A stretch of 64,000 nt of DNA, from positions 5,828,001 to 5,892,000 of the forward strand of contig OZ255821.1 in the NCBI GenBank assembly GCA_965277435.1, read 5' to 3'. The position numbers and the translations under genes are program-made. Positions 36,021 to 46,400 of the stretch are shown in pieces. The notes beneath the pieces were generated by a model. It had not been told where the DNA came from and searched no databases. It worked only from the letters and a program-made list of their open reading frames with translations. Source of the stretch: Bog-105 sp965277435 (GTDB lineage Bacteria > Acidobacteriota > Terriglobia > Bryobacterales > Bryobacteraceae). Positions within the stretch are counted from its first letter, which is position 1. Every line of letters begins with the position of its first letter.

Positions 36021-36866
36021 GTGGCGACGATTCTCGCAGATATCATCGACCGGTTTCAGACCGAGCTTCTCAGTGAGTGGCTCACTTTGCAGGTGCAAAA
36101 CACTAGGTCTGAACGGCATCGTGTGCCAGACGCACAGGTGCGCGCTACTTCGCAGGAATTTCTCAGCGCCATGCGCGATGCTCTGGCGAGCAAAGGGAGC
36201 ACGAACATAAACGCAGCCGAGTGGGCCCGAGTACGCGAATTTTTAGGTGAGCTTTCGCGGCAACGGGCGGCTGAAGGATTTTCTCCCAGCGATACTGCTC
36301 GCTTTGTCTTCTCGTTCAAGCAGGCGCTGGTGATTCGCATCCAGGCTGAGTTTAAGAACGATACAACGTCTCTCGTTGCAGGGGTTCTTGAAGCGACTGA
36401 ACTGCTCGATCAGCTGGGGCTCTACACCACCGAGATCCATCAAAAGAATCGCGAGACTGTGATCGATCGCCAACAGCAGGAGATGATGGAACTGTCGACG
36501 CCGGTGGTAGAGCTGTGGCACGGGATACTGGCTTTACCTCTGATCGGCACGCTAGACAGCCAGCGTACGCAGGTCGTGATGGAAAACCTGCTCCAGGCAA
36601 TTGTTACATCGAATAGCGATCTGGCGATTATCGACATTACGGGCGTGCCCACGGTCGATACGCTGGTCGCCCAGCACCTCTTGAAAACGGTAGCGGCGGC
36701 TCGCCTAATGGGGGCCGATTGCATCATCAGCGGCATTCGACCGCAGATTGCGCAGACGATTGTTCATCTTGGCGTAGATCTGGGAAAAGTGCAAACGAAA
36801 GCGACGCTGGCCGGGGCCTTTCAGCTCGCTCTAAAACAGAAGAAGCTCTCTATCGTTAAGCTGTAG
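36021..36866 (+). CDS. rsbR: RsbR-like stressosome protein (STAS domain)
   Basis: 281 residues. The N-terminal helical sensor domain (about 1-145) resembles RsbRD/RsbU_N types; the C-terminal STAS domain has the two phosphorylatable threonines of RsbR paralogues, here Thr160 (ELSTP, counterpart of B. subtilis Thr171) and Thr214 (VPTVDT, counterpart of Thr205). With RsbS it would build the stressosome and sequester RsbT. The GTG at 36021 follows GGAGG by 6 bases. First gene of a six-gene run. Confidence 0.92.
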   Translation: MATILADIIDRFQTELLSEWLTLQVQNTRSERHRVPDAQVRATSQEFLSAMRDALASKGSTNINAAEWARVREFLGELSRQRAAEGFSPSDTARFVFSFKQALVIRIQAEFKNDTTSLVAGVLEATELLDQLGLYTTEIHQKNRETVIDRQQQEMMELSTPVVELWHGILALPLIGTLDSQRTQVVMENLLQAIVTSNSDLAIIDITGVPTVDTLVAQHLLKTVAAARLMGADCIISGIRPQIAQTIVHLGVDLGKVQTKATLAGAFQLALKQKKLSIVKL

Positions 36867-36874
36867 CTGTTCAC

Positions 36875-37270
36875 ATGGAACGCATTCCAATTCTGAGCCT
36901 GGAGAACTTCCTGCTGGTAAGTATTCAGGTCGACATGCACGATCAATTAGCGCTCTCGCTGCAACGCGACCTGGCAGCCGCTATTGTCCGGCAGAAAGCG
37001 CGCGGCGTTCTGATCGATATATCGGCGCTCGACGTGGTGGATTCCTTTGTGGGCCGCATGCTGGGAACAATCGCCGGCGTATCGCGTGTGCTGGATGCGG
37101 AAACGGTGGTGGTGGGCATGCAGCCGTCCGTCGCAATCACGCTGGTGGAACTGGGGCTGTCGCTATCGGGAATACGCACCGCTCTCAATATAGATCGAGG
37201 AATGCAAGTGCTCCGGCTCTCTTCGCGAGACATAGAGGAAACCGGCGATGCTGACCGAGAAGAGGATTGA
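36875..37270 (+). CDS. rsbS: RsbS-like stressosome scaffold (STAS domain)
   Basis: 131 residues, a single STAS domain. Ser57 in ALDVVDSF corresponds to the RsbT-phosphorylated Ser59 of B. subtilis RsbS. It overlaps rsbT by 23 bases. Confidence 0.93.
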   Translation: MERIPILSLENFLLVSIQVDMHDQLALSLQRDLAAAIVRQKARGVLIDISALDVVDSFVGRMLGTIAGVSRVLDAETVVVGMQPSVAITLVELGLSLSGIRTALNIDRGMQVLRLSSRDIEETGDADREED

Positions 37271-37655
37271 AGTGCCGCTCCGTCAACAGGAGGATGTGGT
37301 TTCGGTCCGGCAGCAAGTGCGCTCTTTCGCTCTGGAGCTGGGCTTTAGTTTGATTGAGCAGACGAAAGTGGTAACAGCGGCGAGCGAACTGGCACGAAAC
37401 ACGGTACTCCATGGAGGCGGGGGGCATGCTGCAGTCGAGATTGTCGAAGAGCGCGGGCGTCGAGGATTGAGGCTCGCCTTTATCGATTCAGGTCCGGGTA
37501 TTCCGGATACGGCGGAGGCGTTGCGAGACGGATTTACGACTGGTTCCGGATTGGGACTTGGGTTGGGCGGAGCGAAACGCCTCTCAAGTGATTTTTCTAT
37601 CGAAACCCAGCTTGGTGTGGGCACTCGCGTCACGATCATCCGGTGGAAAGGTTGA
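37248..37655 (+). CDS. rsbT: RsbT-like switch kinase
   Basis: 135 residues, a GHKL ATPase domain with N box (ASELARNTVLHG), D box (DSGPGIPD) and Gly-rich lid (GSGLGLGLGGAKRL). RsbT phosphorylates RsbS/RsbR and then leaves the stressosome to activate a downstream partner (RsbU in B. subtilis). No RsbU is encoded here. Confidence 0.93.
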   Translation: MLTEKRIEVPLRQQEDVVSVRQQVRSFALELGFSLIEQTKVVTAASELARNTVLHGGGGHAAVEIVEERGRRGLRLAFIDSGPGIPDTAEALRDGFTTGSGLGLGLGGAKRLSSDFSIETQLGVGTRVTIIRWKG

Positions 37656-37659
37656 TGTA

Positions 37660-38667
37660 TTGTCAAGCACGATCTTCCCGATCGATGGAGTGACGCGGGT
37701 TGCGGAAGTGCGCCGTCACGTTACAGCAGTCGCGCTTCGGGAAGGCCTGGATAATAATGCAGTTTCGGACCTGGCCATCATAGCGACCGAACTCTCGACA
37801 AATCTCGTGAAGCACGCAGTACAAGGTGAGATCCAAATCTCTTCGCTAAACGAGCCTGAGCAGCGAGGGGTTGAGATCCTTTCGATTGACCGGGGGCCCG
37901 GCATGAGCGATTTGGACTCCTGCCTGGCGGATGGATACTCGAGCGCCGGAACTCCTGGAACGGGTTTGGGAGCGATTGTAAGACTGTCGACGACTTTCGA
38001 CGCCCACTCAGAAGTAGGACGGGGATCAGTTTTTGTAGCGCGTTTAAAGGCTCGTCCGCGAAGAGCCAATTTCGTGCCTTCGATAGTGCTGGGCGTTGTA
38101 TCCTGCGCCGTAGCAAAAGAAACGATCTCGGGCGATGCGTGGAGCCTGCGGCCAACGCCGGACGGCGTGCTGCTGTTTCTGGCAGACGGCTTGGGCCACG
38201 GACAACTCGCAGCTGACGCGTCCGGTAAAGCCGTGGCTAGGTTCGAAGCAAGCCTTAACACGGCTCCGATAGTGATTCTTGAGGAAATCCATACTGCTTT
38301 AAAAGGAACGCGAGGCGCAGCCATCGCGGTAGCCCGTGTCGATTATGCACGGGGGATATGTCATTTTGGCGGCATTGGCAACATTGCAGGTCGAGTAATC
38401 AGTCCGGAATTGACATCGCATATGGTGTCGCACGTGGGAACGGCTGGTTATGAAGCGCGGCGCTTTCAGGAGTTTACCTATCCGCTGCCCTCGTCGGCCG
38501 CTGTCATCCTGCATTCCGATGGATTGACCTCGAGCTGGCGGTTGGATAGTTACAACGATCTTTTGATTCGTGACCCCGCGGTTATTGCGGGCGTGCTTTA
38601 CCGCGACGCCACTCGCGGGCGAGACGACGTTTGTGTAATGGTGGCCAAGCGCCGAAACGACTCATGA
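37660..38667 (+). CDS. Fusion of RsbT/RsbW-like ATPase and RsbX-like PP2C phosphatase
   Basis: 335 residues from the TTG at 37660, preceded by GGAAAGG. Residues about 1-125 are a GHKL ATPase (IIATELSTNLVKHA, SIDRGPGMSD, GTGLGAIVRL). Residues about 140-335 are an SpoIIE/RsbX-type serine phosphatase (SGDAWSLRP, LADGLGHGQLAADAS, HSDGLTSS, and a final DDVCVMV). It probably resets the stressosome by dephosphorylating RsbR/RsbS. The start lies 5 bases after rsbT and the stop overlaps the next gene by 4 bases. An upstream in-frame ATG inside rsbT is not used. Confidence 0.88.
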   Translation: MSSTIFPIDGVTRVAEVRRHVTAVALREGLDNNAVSDLAIIATELSTNLVKHAVQGEIQISSLNEPEQRGVEILSIDRGPGMSDLDSCLADGYSSAGTPGTGLGAIVRLSTTFDAHSEVGRGSVFVARLKARPRRANFVPSIVLGVVSCAVAKETISGDAWSLRPTPDGVLLFLADGLGHGQLAADASGKAVARFEASLNTAPIVILEEIHTALKGTRGAAIAVARVDYARGICHFGGIGNIAGRVISPELTSHMVSHVGTAGYEARRFQEFTYPLPSSAAVILHSDGLTSSWRLDSYNDLLIRDPAVIAGVLYRDATRGRDDVCVMVAKRRNDS

Positions 38668-40523
38668 ACTCTCAAGAGCGTGAGTATCTGCCAGTTTGCA
38701 TTTTGTCGATGAAACTGGCTGGAGAACAGGACATCGTGAACGCTCGCCAGCGAGCGCGAGAGATAGCGGATTTGCTGGGATTCGCCGGGCTCGATCAGGT
38801 TCGGATCGCGACAGCGGTATCGGAAATCGCGCGGAACGTTCATCAATATGCGGGAGAAGGCACGCTCGACTTTTCGATTGATCTAAGCTCAAACCCACAA
38901 GTGTTCTGGATAGCGATCAGCGATAGCGGACCGGGTGTGTCGAACCTGCGAGCCATTCTAGACGGTCAATATGAGTCACAGACCGGCATGGGCGTCGGCA
39001 TCTCCGGCACACGACGCCTGATGGATTGTTTTCAGCTGGAATCCGAGGCGGGCAAGAGTACAACGGTTCGCTTTGCCAAGCGCATTCCGGCGAGCGCGCC
39101 GAGGATCGGACGATCCGATGTCGGGATAATTTGCCATCAAGTTGCGAAGCAGGCAAACTCCGATGCCGTAGTCGAATTACAGCGTCAATATCGAGACTTA
39201 TTGCAGACATTGGAGACGCTGCGGCTGCGAGAGATGGAATTGGAGAAGCGGGAACAGGAACTCTCCAGTTTGAATATTGAGCTGGCAGAAACAAATCGCG
39301 GTGTAGTCGCTCTTTATGGCGAACTGGACGAGAAGGCGGCGGCGCTGCGTGTAGCCGACGAAATGAAGTCGCGTTTCCTATGGCATGTCAGCCATGAGTT
39401 TCGGACTCCTCTTAATGCGATAGAGGCTCTCGCCCGGCTTCTGCTTGAGCGTGCCGATGGACCGCTACTTACCGAACAGGAAAAGCAAGTTACTTACATT
39501 CGGCAGGCGGCGGCCGAATTAACCGAAATGGTCAACGATTTGCTCGATCTCGCGAAAGTCCAATCCGGAAAAGTGGAGATTCGGAGGATGCGCTTACCTG
39601 TGAGCCAACTGCTTGGCGGAGTGCGTGCTTTGATACGTCCGCTGGCTACGAACGCAGCGACGAAGCTGATTTTTGAGGAGCCCGCCGAGCCGCTGTTGAT
39701 TCTCAGCGACGAAAGCAAAATCAGTCAGATACTAAGAAACCTGATTTCAAATGCACTGAAGTTCACGCAATTTGGTTCGGTGACGGTGTCTGCGCATTTG
39801 ACAGATAATGGCACAGCGGTGGCGTTTGCCGTAAAGGATACGGGGATTGGGATTGCGCCTGAAGACTTGGAGCGCATCTTCCAGGAGTTCGAGCAGGTAG
39901 AGAATCCAGTGCAAAGAAAGGTAAAGGGCACCGGGTTAGGCCTAAGCCTTTCGCGCAAGCTGGCAACGCTGCTGAGTGGCAGACTGGAAGTCGGCAGCGT
40001 GCCGGGTGCGGGCTCCTGCTTCACGTTGACGGTTCCAATCGATGCCTCGCGAGGTGCGGCGGTTGAGCGGCCGGAGGGGGTGGATATCTGCGGCCCCGAC
40101 GGCGACCATGATGGAACGATTCTGTTGATTGATGATGATGACGCATCCCGGTATATTGCGCGACAGCTGTTTGCAGGCACCCGGTATCGAATCATAGAAG
40201 CTGAAAACGGCATTGAGGGTTCAGAGCGGGCCCGATTTGAAAGGCCCATTTTGATTTTTCTCGATTTGTCTATGCCCGACCGAAGCGGATTCGAAATTCT
40301 CGAAGAATTCAAGGCAGATCCGGCTACCGCGCACATTCCGGTCGTGATTCACTCGTCCCAAAAACTTTCGGCAACCGACCACGCGTCCTTGGCAAATCGC
40401 GTTCTGGCGATACTGCCCAAAGGGGGCGCAGACCGCAAGGAAGCTTTACTGGCCATCAGGCAGGCTATCGACGAACCAGGGCTTTTTGCCGCGGAACCCG
40501 AGTTTTCAAAGGGAGACGGGTGA
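38664..40523 (+). CDS. Hybrid histidine kinase with N-terminal RsbT/RsbW-like ATPase domain and C-terminal receiver
   Basis: 619 residues. Residues about 10-140 form a GHKL ATPase (AVSEIARNVHQYAG, SDSGPGVSN, GMGVGISGTRRLMD). A coiled coil (about 165-235) leads to HisKA with His244 (HVSHEFRTPLNAI), HATPase_c (about 340-465) and a receiver domain with Asp534 (FLDLSMPD). It therefore holds two ATPase domains with different expected partners. The ATG overlaps the previous stop. The fusion suggests that stressosome output feeds a phosphorelay. Confidence 0.92.
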   Translation: MNSQEREYLPVCILSMKLAGEQDIVNARQRAREIADLLGFAGLDQVRIATAVSEIARNVHQYAGEGTLDFSIDLSSNPQVFWIAISDSGPGVSNLRAILDGQYESQTGMGVGISGTRRLMDCFQLESEAGKSTTVRFAKRIPASAPRIGRSDVGIICHQVAKQANSDAVVELQRQYRDLLQTLETLRLREMELEKREQELSSLNIELAETNRGVVALYGELDEKAAALRVADEMKSRFLWHVSHEFRTPLNAIEALARLLLERADGPLLTEQEKQVTYIRQAAAELTEMVNDLLDLAKVQSGKVEIRRMRLPVSQLLGGVRALIRPLATNAATKLIFEEPAEPLLILSDESKISQILRNLISNALKFTQFGSVTVSAHLTDNGTAVAFAVKDTGIGIAPEDLERIFQEFEQVENPVQRKVKGTGLGLSLSRKLATLLSGRLEVGSVPGAGSCFTLTVPIDASRGAAVERPEGVDICGPDGDHDGTILLIDDDDASRYIARQLFAGTRYRIIEAENGIEGSERARFERPILIFLDLSMPDRSGFEILEEFKADPATAHIPVVIHSSQKLSATDHASLANRVLAILPKGGADRKEALLAIRQAIDEPGLFAAEPEFSKGDG

Positions 40524-40524
40524 T

Positions 40525-41649
40525 ATGGACTCACAGGAAAAGCCCACCACGATTGTCAATGTCGACGATAGCGAAATAGCCCGATATGCCAGGACGCGGG
40601 TCCTGACGCGAGCCGGTTTTCTAGTCTACGAAGCCGGCACGGCGAAAGAGGCGTTCGACCTGATTGCGGCTCATCATCCCGATCTGGTGACTCTGGACGT
40701 TCATCTTCCCGACCAGAATGGAAAGGATGTTTGTCGCAGGTTGAAAGCGGAGCCGGTCAGTGCTTCCATTATTGTTCTGCAGATTTCTGCAACCGCTACT
40801 ACGGGTCCGAGTGCGACCTCGGCTCTGAACAACGGCGCTGATGCTTATCTAACCGAGCCGACTGATCCCGAGGTATTGGTAGCGACAATCCGCGCATTGC
40901 TGCGGCTCCGTAGCGCGGAACGCGACCTGGCTAAAGCGAATGCGGGCCTGGCTCGATTGAATCAGGAATTGCAACGCTCGAATGAAGATTTGCAGCAGTT
41001 TGCGTTCATGGCGAGCCACGATTTGCAAGAGCCTCTGCGGATGGTGAATACGTTCAGCCAATTATTGGTAAAGCGTTTTGGCCACCTTACCGATCCGGTA
41101 ATCGGTGAATACGCCGCATTCATCGATCAGGGCGTGAAGCGAATGGAAATGCTAATCCACAATGTTCTTTCCTACTCGCGCGCGGTCCACTCGGGTGATG
41201 GCGATGTGAAAGTAGCGAATCTTGAAAATAGCTTCCGGCAGGCCCTTGCGTCTTTAGATACAGCTATCGAGGAAAGCAGCGCGATTATCACCTGTGATAC
41301 CTTGCCGACCGTTGCCGGTGAAGAGGAACAGCTGGCGCAAGTTTTTCAGAATCTGCTTTCTAACGCTCTGAAGTACAGAGATGGCTCTGAATCGGTTCGC
41401 GTGCATGTCGGGGTCCGTGAGGGGGTATCGGAGTGGATCATATCGGTGCGGGATAACGGCATTGGTTTCGATCAACAATATGCGGACAGCATCTTTGGCC
41501 TCTTCAAACGTTTACACAGGAACGACTATCCGGGAACCGGGCTGGGACTGGCCATCTGCAAGCGCATTATCGAGCGCTATGGAGGACGTGTGTGGGCGGA
41601 AAGCAAAATAGGAAGTGGCGCAACGTTTTACTTTGCTTTGCCGGGCTGA
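40525..41649 (+). CDS. Receiver-histidine kinase (response regulator fused to HisKA-HATPase)
   Basis: 374 residues: receiver domain (about 8-125) with Asp58 (TLDVHLPD), a coiled coil, HisKA with His165 (ASHDLQEPLRMVN) and HATPase_c (NLLSNALKYRD, DNGIGFD, GTGLGLAICKR). The receiver ends YLTEP where most receivers have a KP lysine, so its switch may differ. It starts one base after the hybrid-kinase stop and is the last gene of the run. Confidence 0.92.
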   Translation: MDSQEKPTTIVNVDDSEIARYARTRVLTRAGFLVYEAGTAKEAFDLIAAHHPDLVTLDVHLPDQNGKDVCRRLKAEPVSASIIVLQISATATTGPSATSALNNGADAYLTEPTDPEVLVATIRALLRLRSAERDLAKANAGLARLNQELQRSNEDLQQFAFMASHDLQEPLRMVNTFSQLLVKRFGHLTDPVIGEYAAFIDQGVKRMEMLIHNVLSYSRAVHSGDGDVKVANLENSFRQALASLDTAIEESSAIITCDTLPTVAGEEEQLAQVFQNLLSNALKYRDGSESVRVHVGVREGVSEWIISVRDNGIGFDQQYADSIFGLFKRLHRNDYPGTGLGLAICKRIIERYGGRVWAESKIGSGATFYFALPG

Positions 41650-41668
41650 TGAGTAAGCAACTTGCTTA

Positions 41669-43339
41669 CTATTTATTTTCCTCCAGTCCTTTTCTGGTTA
41701 AGCGAACCAGAACCGCTTGCGAATTCCATTTCAGGAAGTCATCGAGCACGCGCTTTGCCTCGTGAATGTTTCCTTCTTTTTGGTAGAGGGCAGACAGTTC
41801 GAGGTAACTGCGCTCGAGCGACTTATCCAGCTTGATCGCGCGTTCGAACTCGCGGGCTGCTCCATGCGGATCGTTGCTTCGCTGGAGAGTTATTCCCAAG
41901 TACATCGCATATTCGGCGGACGCGGGTACCAGTTCACAGGCGCGCTGCATAAAAGGTAACGCCGCACCGATGCGGCCTTGTGACAGGTTTAAGTCGCCCA
42001 GGGCGGCCATAACGGCTGGGTCGTCTTTTTGCTGGGAGAACGGTAGGCTTGCAAGTAGCTCGCCAGCCTTTTCAGCCAGCGACTCAAGACCGGGGCTGGC
42101 AGAGGCTTGCAGATTGGCTAGCGCAAGATCACGCTGTTCGTGTTGCGAAGCCGCTTCGCGCCAGGCGCGCAATTCGGGAGGAGCGGCGAGAGTTTCCGGC
42201 ACGTCTCCGGGCCTTACTACTCGTATGCGGTGATCGGTCAGGGCAGAATGTGCAACATCAGCAGTCGAGCGGTGCGGCATGTGACAACTTACACATTCAG
42301 GAAGGTTTGAAGAGTGAGTCGACGGTGACAGGGCCTGGTGACAGGAGAGACAGGTGGCTTTGACTTGCTTCTTCAGATTTTCTACTTTTCGGTGAGGATT
42401 GTGGCAAGTGCCACACCATAACCTTCCGCTGCTTTTGATGGCGCACTGACTGAGGGCCAGCTGCTCTTCCTGACTAACTGCCTTGATGCTGTTTCCGGAT
42501 TGCTTTAAGACAAAGATAGCCAGCGTCGATTCCAAGTTATCGCCTGGACGGAAATCATTCAGCGCTTGGCCAGGATTGAGTACACGCGCCGCTCCCTCCA
42601 GATGACACTGTTCGCAGATACTATCCCGGGCGCGGAGAGGTAACTTTGCCGGGTTGACAATGTTAGCTGCGGAGGGACGGGAGAGATGTTCGTTCGTTTT
42701 ACCATGGCATCTCTCGCAGCTGATTGCCGCCAGTTTCCCGGTATTCAGGTGACCTTTTGGGGAACTCGCCCGCACATCGGACTCGCGATCCGCGCCCAAG
42801 TCCGCCGAAGTTCCGCTTTCGTCTAATGGCGTGACATCGCGGCCTGTGCTTGCTTCCAAGAGCTGTGTCGTGTTCGAATGGCAAAACAAGCAAGCCCCGC
42901 TCAACACACGATTAAAATCGAGCAGTTCCGTTCCTGCGAAGCCTGGCGAGAGATCCCATCCGAAGCGGCGGTAGTACGAAGCCGGCGATTCAAGCAGGAC
43001 ATCACCTACCTGGATTGCATAGCTGTGACCGACTTTGCCCGCGCCGATTTGATATTTAATTTCGTAAGTGGCGTTGAGTCCGTCCTCAGACAAACGATGG
43101 GTCATATGGCCATTTCTCCATGCCGTGAGTATCCGGCTACCTGAACGGGAATCGGTCAACTGTCCAGCTGGAACGGATTCTGGCGAGCGCAGCGAATGGG
43201 CCATCGAGGACACAGCGTAAGTAGCGGTCTCTTTGGGGTGGCAGACCGCGCAGCGCGATGCTTCCCACGCCTGAGACAGGGAGGGAAAGATGAGGAAGGC
43301 AAGAGACAAGCTCTTTGCCAATCGGACGTTCGCCTTCAT
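41669..43339 (-). CDS. Seven-heme c-type cytochrome with C-terminal TPR domain
   Basis: 556 residues: signal peptide (about 1-24), then seven CXXCH heme sites (CAVCH, CLFCH, CERCH, CEQCH, CGTCH, CLSCH, CVSCH) within about 30-360, and TPR repeats near the C-terminus (about 445-540). Probably a periplasmic or outer-membrane-associated electron carrier; the heme sites need the System I machinery encoded at the start of the window. It is divergent from the Oar-like receptor. Confidence 0.93.
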   Translation of the reverse strand: MKANVRLAKSLSLAFLIFPSLSQAWEASRCAVCHPKETATYAVSSMAHSLRSPESVPAGQLTDSRSGSRILTAWRNGHMTHRLSEDGLNATYEIKYQIGAGKVGHSYAIQVGDVLLESPASYYRRFGWDLSPGFAGTELLDFNRVLSGACLFCHSNTTQLLEASTGRDVTPLDESGTSADLGADRESDVRASSPKGHLNTGKLAAISCERCHGKTNEHLSRPSAANIVNPAKLPLRARDSICEQCHLEGAARVLNPGQALNDFRPGDNLESTLAIFVLKQSGNSIKAVSQEEQLALSQCAIKSSGRLWCGTCHNPHRKVENLKKQVKATCLSCHQALSPSTHSSNLPECVSCHMPHRSTADVAHSALTDHRIRVVRPGDVPETLAAPPELRAWREAASQHEQRDLALANLQASASPGLESLAEKAGELLASLPFSQQKDDPAVMAALGDLNLSQGRIGAALPFMQRACELVPASAEYAMYLGITLQRSNDPHGAAREFERAIKLDKSLERSYLELSALYQKEGNIHEAKRVLDDFLKWNSQAVLVRLTRKGLEENK

Positions 43340-43430
43340 TTTGCCAGGAGCTTTCAGGGGTTCTCCGAGTTTGTGATAGTATCACCGTACTAATTTCCCC
43401 GTCTGTGATCGAGAACAAGGAGGGTTGACC

Positions 43431-46400
43431 ATGTTGTCGAGATGTTTTATGGTGCCGGTGCTGGCGATGCTTGTCGCTCTGCCGGCATGGTCGCAGAGCG
43501 AAGCAGTCAGCGCGCAACTCAATGGTACGGTGCAAGACGAAAACGGCGCGACCGTACCTGCCGCGAAGGTGACTCTATCCAATCCTGACGTCGCGTTCTC
43601 GCGCGAGGCTACCACGGGCGACAACGGACTCTATACCTTCACCCTGATTCCTCCCGGCAAATATCAACTGAGAGTCGAGAAAGCAGGTTTCAATGCTTTT
43701 TTGCAGTCAAATATCGTCTTGGCAGTTGGTCAATCGTCGACGCTGAACGCGCAGCTTCAGGTAGGAAACGTGAACCAGACCGTAGAAGTAAGCGCGCAAG
43801 CACCAGTGCTGAATACCGGCAGCGCGGACCTCGGCTCGGAGGTGAGCAGCAAGCAGGCGGTGGAGCTACCGCTCAATATCCGGAACGTTTATGGCTTGGT
43901 GGAATTGGATTCGAGCGTGAACAACAGCCAGCAGTTTCAGGCGTTGAATCCGCCAGGATCTCAAGGTAACGTGGATCAGGATATTTCCTTCTTCAATTTC
44001 GGCGGCGGCCGCTTTGGAACGACAGCCTTTCTTCTCGATGGAGCTTGGGACGGCGCCGGTGACTGGGACGGTGTCATTTACGTTCCGTCGGTGGATGAAC
44101 TGCAGGAGTTCCGTATCCAGACAAATACATTTTCACCGCAGTACGGGCTGAGTACGGGAAACGTGGTGAATGCCGTCACGAAGTCAGGCACGCGCGGCTT
44201 TCACGGAGATGCCTTTGAATTCTTGCGGAACAACAATCTCGACGCGAATAATTACTTCAACAATCTGAACGGATTAGCGCGTCCGCAATTCAAGCGCAAT
44301 CAGTTCGGATTTACAGCGGGCGGTCCGGTATACATACCGCATTTTTATAAACAGCGAGACAAGACCTTTATCTTTGGAACTTACGAGGGACTGAGGCAAC
44401 AGACGCCGACCACTTTGCTAACGACAGTGCCGACCGCTTTACAACGGCAGGGTAATTTCTCGCAAACGTTTAATCAGGACGGGACGCTTTCGACGATTTT
44501 CAACCCGTTTGGCACGCAATTGGTGAATGGCCAATATGTGCGGACGATGTTCCCGGGCAATGTTATACAACCGTCGATGCTGAATCCCGTAGCGTTGAAG
44601 CTGCTGAATTACTACCCGCAACCGAATCGACCCGGCAATGCTATCACGGGTCAGAATAATTACGTGGGAACAGCCGGATTACCCACCAACAGCGATCAGT
44701 ACACGATAAAAGTCGATGAGAACATCAGCGAGAAACAGAATTTCTTCGCACGCTGGTCGCAGAAGCGACAGTTTAAGCAGCTGACAGGTGAGTTTTTCGG
44801 CGCAAATGACCCGGGAGGCATGGGGACGCTCGCGCCTGATAATCGTTTTGAGGGCGGGGTTGGTTATACATATGTTTTCACGCCCACGTTCGTCATGTCG
44901 TTGAATTTCGGATGGGGACGGTGGGTTGAAGGCCGCACGCCACAAGGCGTTCCGTTTGATGTTACTACGGTTGGGCTTCCAGCCAGTCTGAACAGTTATA
45001 ACGGACCGGGCGCTTTTCCTTCTATCAATATTTCGGGCTATCAGGCTTTAGGATCCGGCGTGCTCAATGCGACTCCCCGCGAGGCGCGCACTTACGCGGC
45101 AGACTTCACAAAGAACCTGGGCTCGCATGCCCTCTCGATGGGTTTCATGGGAATCAACTTTGCGCTAAATACTTTTAACTCCGCGCAGTCTTCCTTCAAC
45201 TTTGCGCCTGACTTTACGCAGGGACCCTTTCCGACCGCTGCTACCTCGGACAGCGGATCGTCAGTAGCTTCGTTCCTGTTGGGCACAGGGGACAACAGCA
45301 GCGCAGGTGTTTCAAATAGCGCCCAGGCGGCTTACACCAAAAACGACTTCGGCATGTACTTCAATGATGATTGGAAAGTGAGCAAGAAGTTAACGCTGAA
45401 TCTCGGTCTTCGGTACGACATTCAGACTGCGCCTACTGACCGCTTCAACCGGCTGTCCTATTTCACCTTTGCTCCGAATCCGATTAGCAGCCAGGTGCCG
45501 GGACTTAATTTGCCGGGCAATTTACAATACGTCAACGGGAATCAGCGTGGCGTTTATAACACGAACTACAAGGATTTTGCTCCGCGCGTGGGCCTTGCTT
45601 ATTCACCTACATCGCGTTTTGTGTTCCGGGCCGGTTACGGCATTTTCTATACGCCGGCCATGGAATTCGGCGACTATCAGGGACTTTCCCTGAATGGGTA
45701 TTCACAAACCACACCTTTCGTTGGTACGCTGGACGGAGTCACGCCGCAAAACCTGTTGAGTAATCCCTTCCCCACTGGACTGCTGGCGCCGGTGGGACAA
45801 GCGAAGGGAGGTGCGACGAATGTGGGCCAATCGATCGACGCCGTACTGCGGAATCGCGCCAGTCCATATGTGCAGCAGTGGACCGCGAATGTACAATACC
45901 AACTTGGCAACACAGTGTTACAGGCCGCCTATATCGGCAATCACGGCGTTAAGCTGCTGTTCAACACTACGTTCGAGCTGAACCAACTGCCCCCAGCTGA
46001 TCTGGCGCTGGGAAATCAACTGCTACAGCCAGTGGCTAATCCATTCCAGGGAATTATCACAAGCGGAGCGCTATCTGGTGCTACCATCCCTTACGGTCAG
46101 CTCTTGCGCCCCTTTCCCGAATACACGGGAGTTGAAAACGTGCAACCCCCTTCGGCCACGAGCAGTTACAATGCATTTGCAGTTTCGGCCAACCATCGTT
46201 TCTCGAACGGGATTCAATTCCTAGTCTCGTACACGTGGTCGAAATATCTGACAAACAGCGAAGGTCCTGAGGGTTGGACCAACGGGCAGGCTCAATCGGT
46301 GCAGAACTGGTACAACACGGCGCTCGAGAAATCCGTCGAGTCGGATGACATTCCGCGCAGCTTAGTGGCAAGTTATGTGTATGAATTGCCGGTTGGAACA

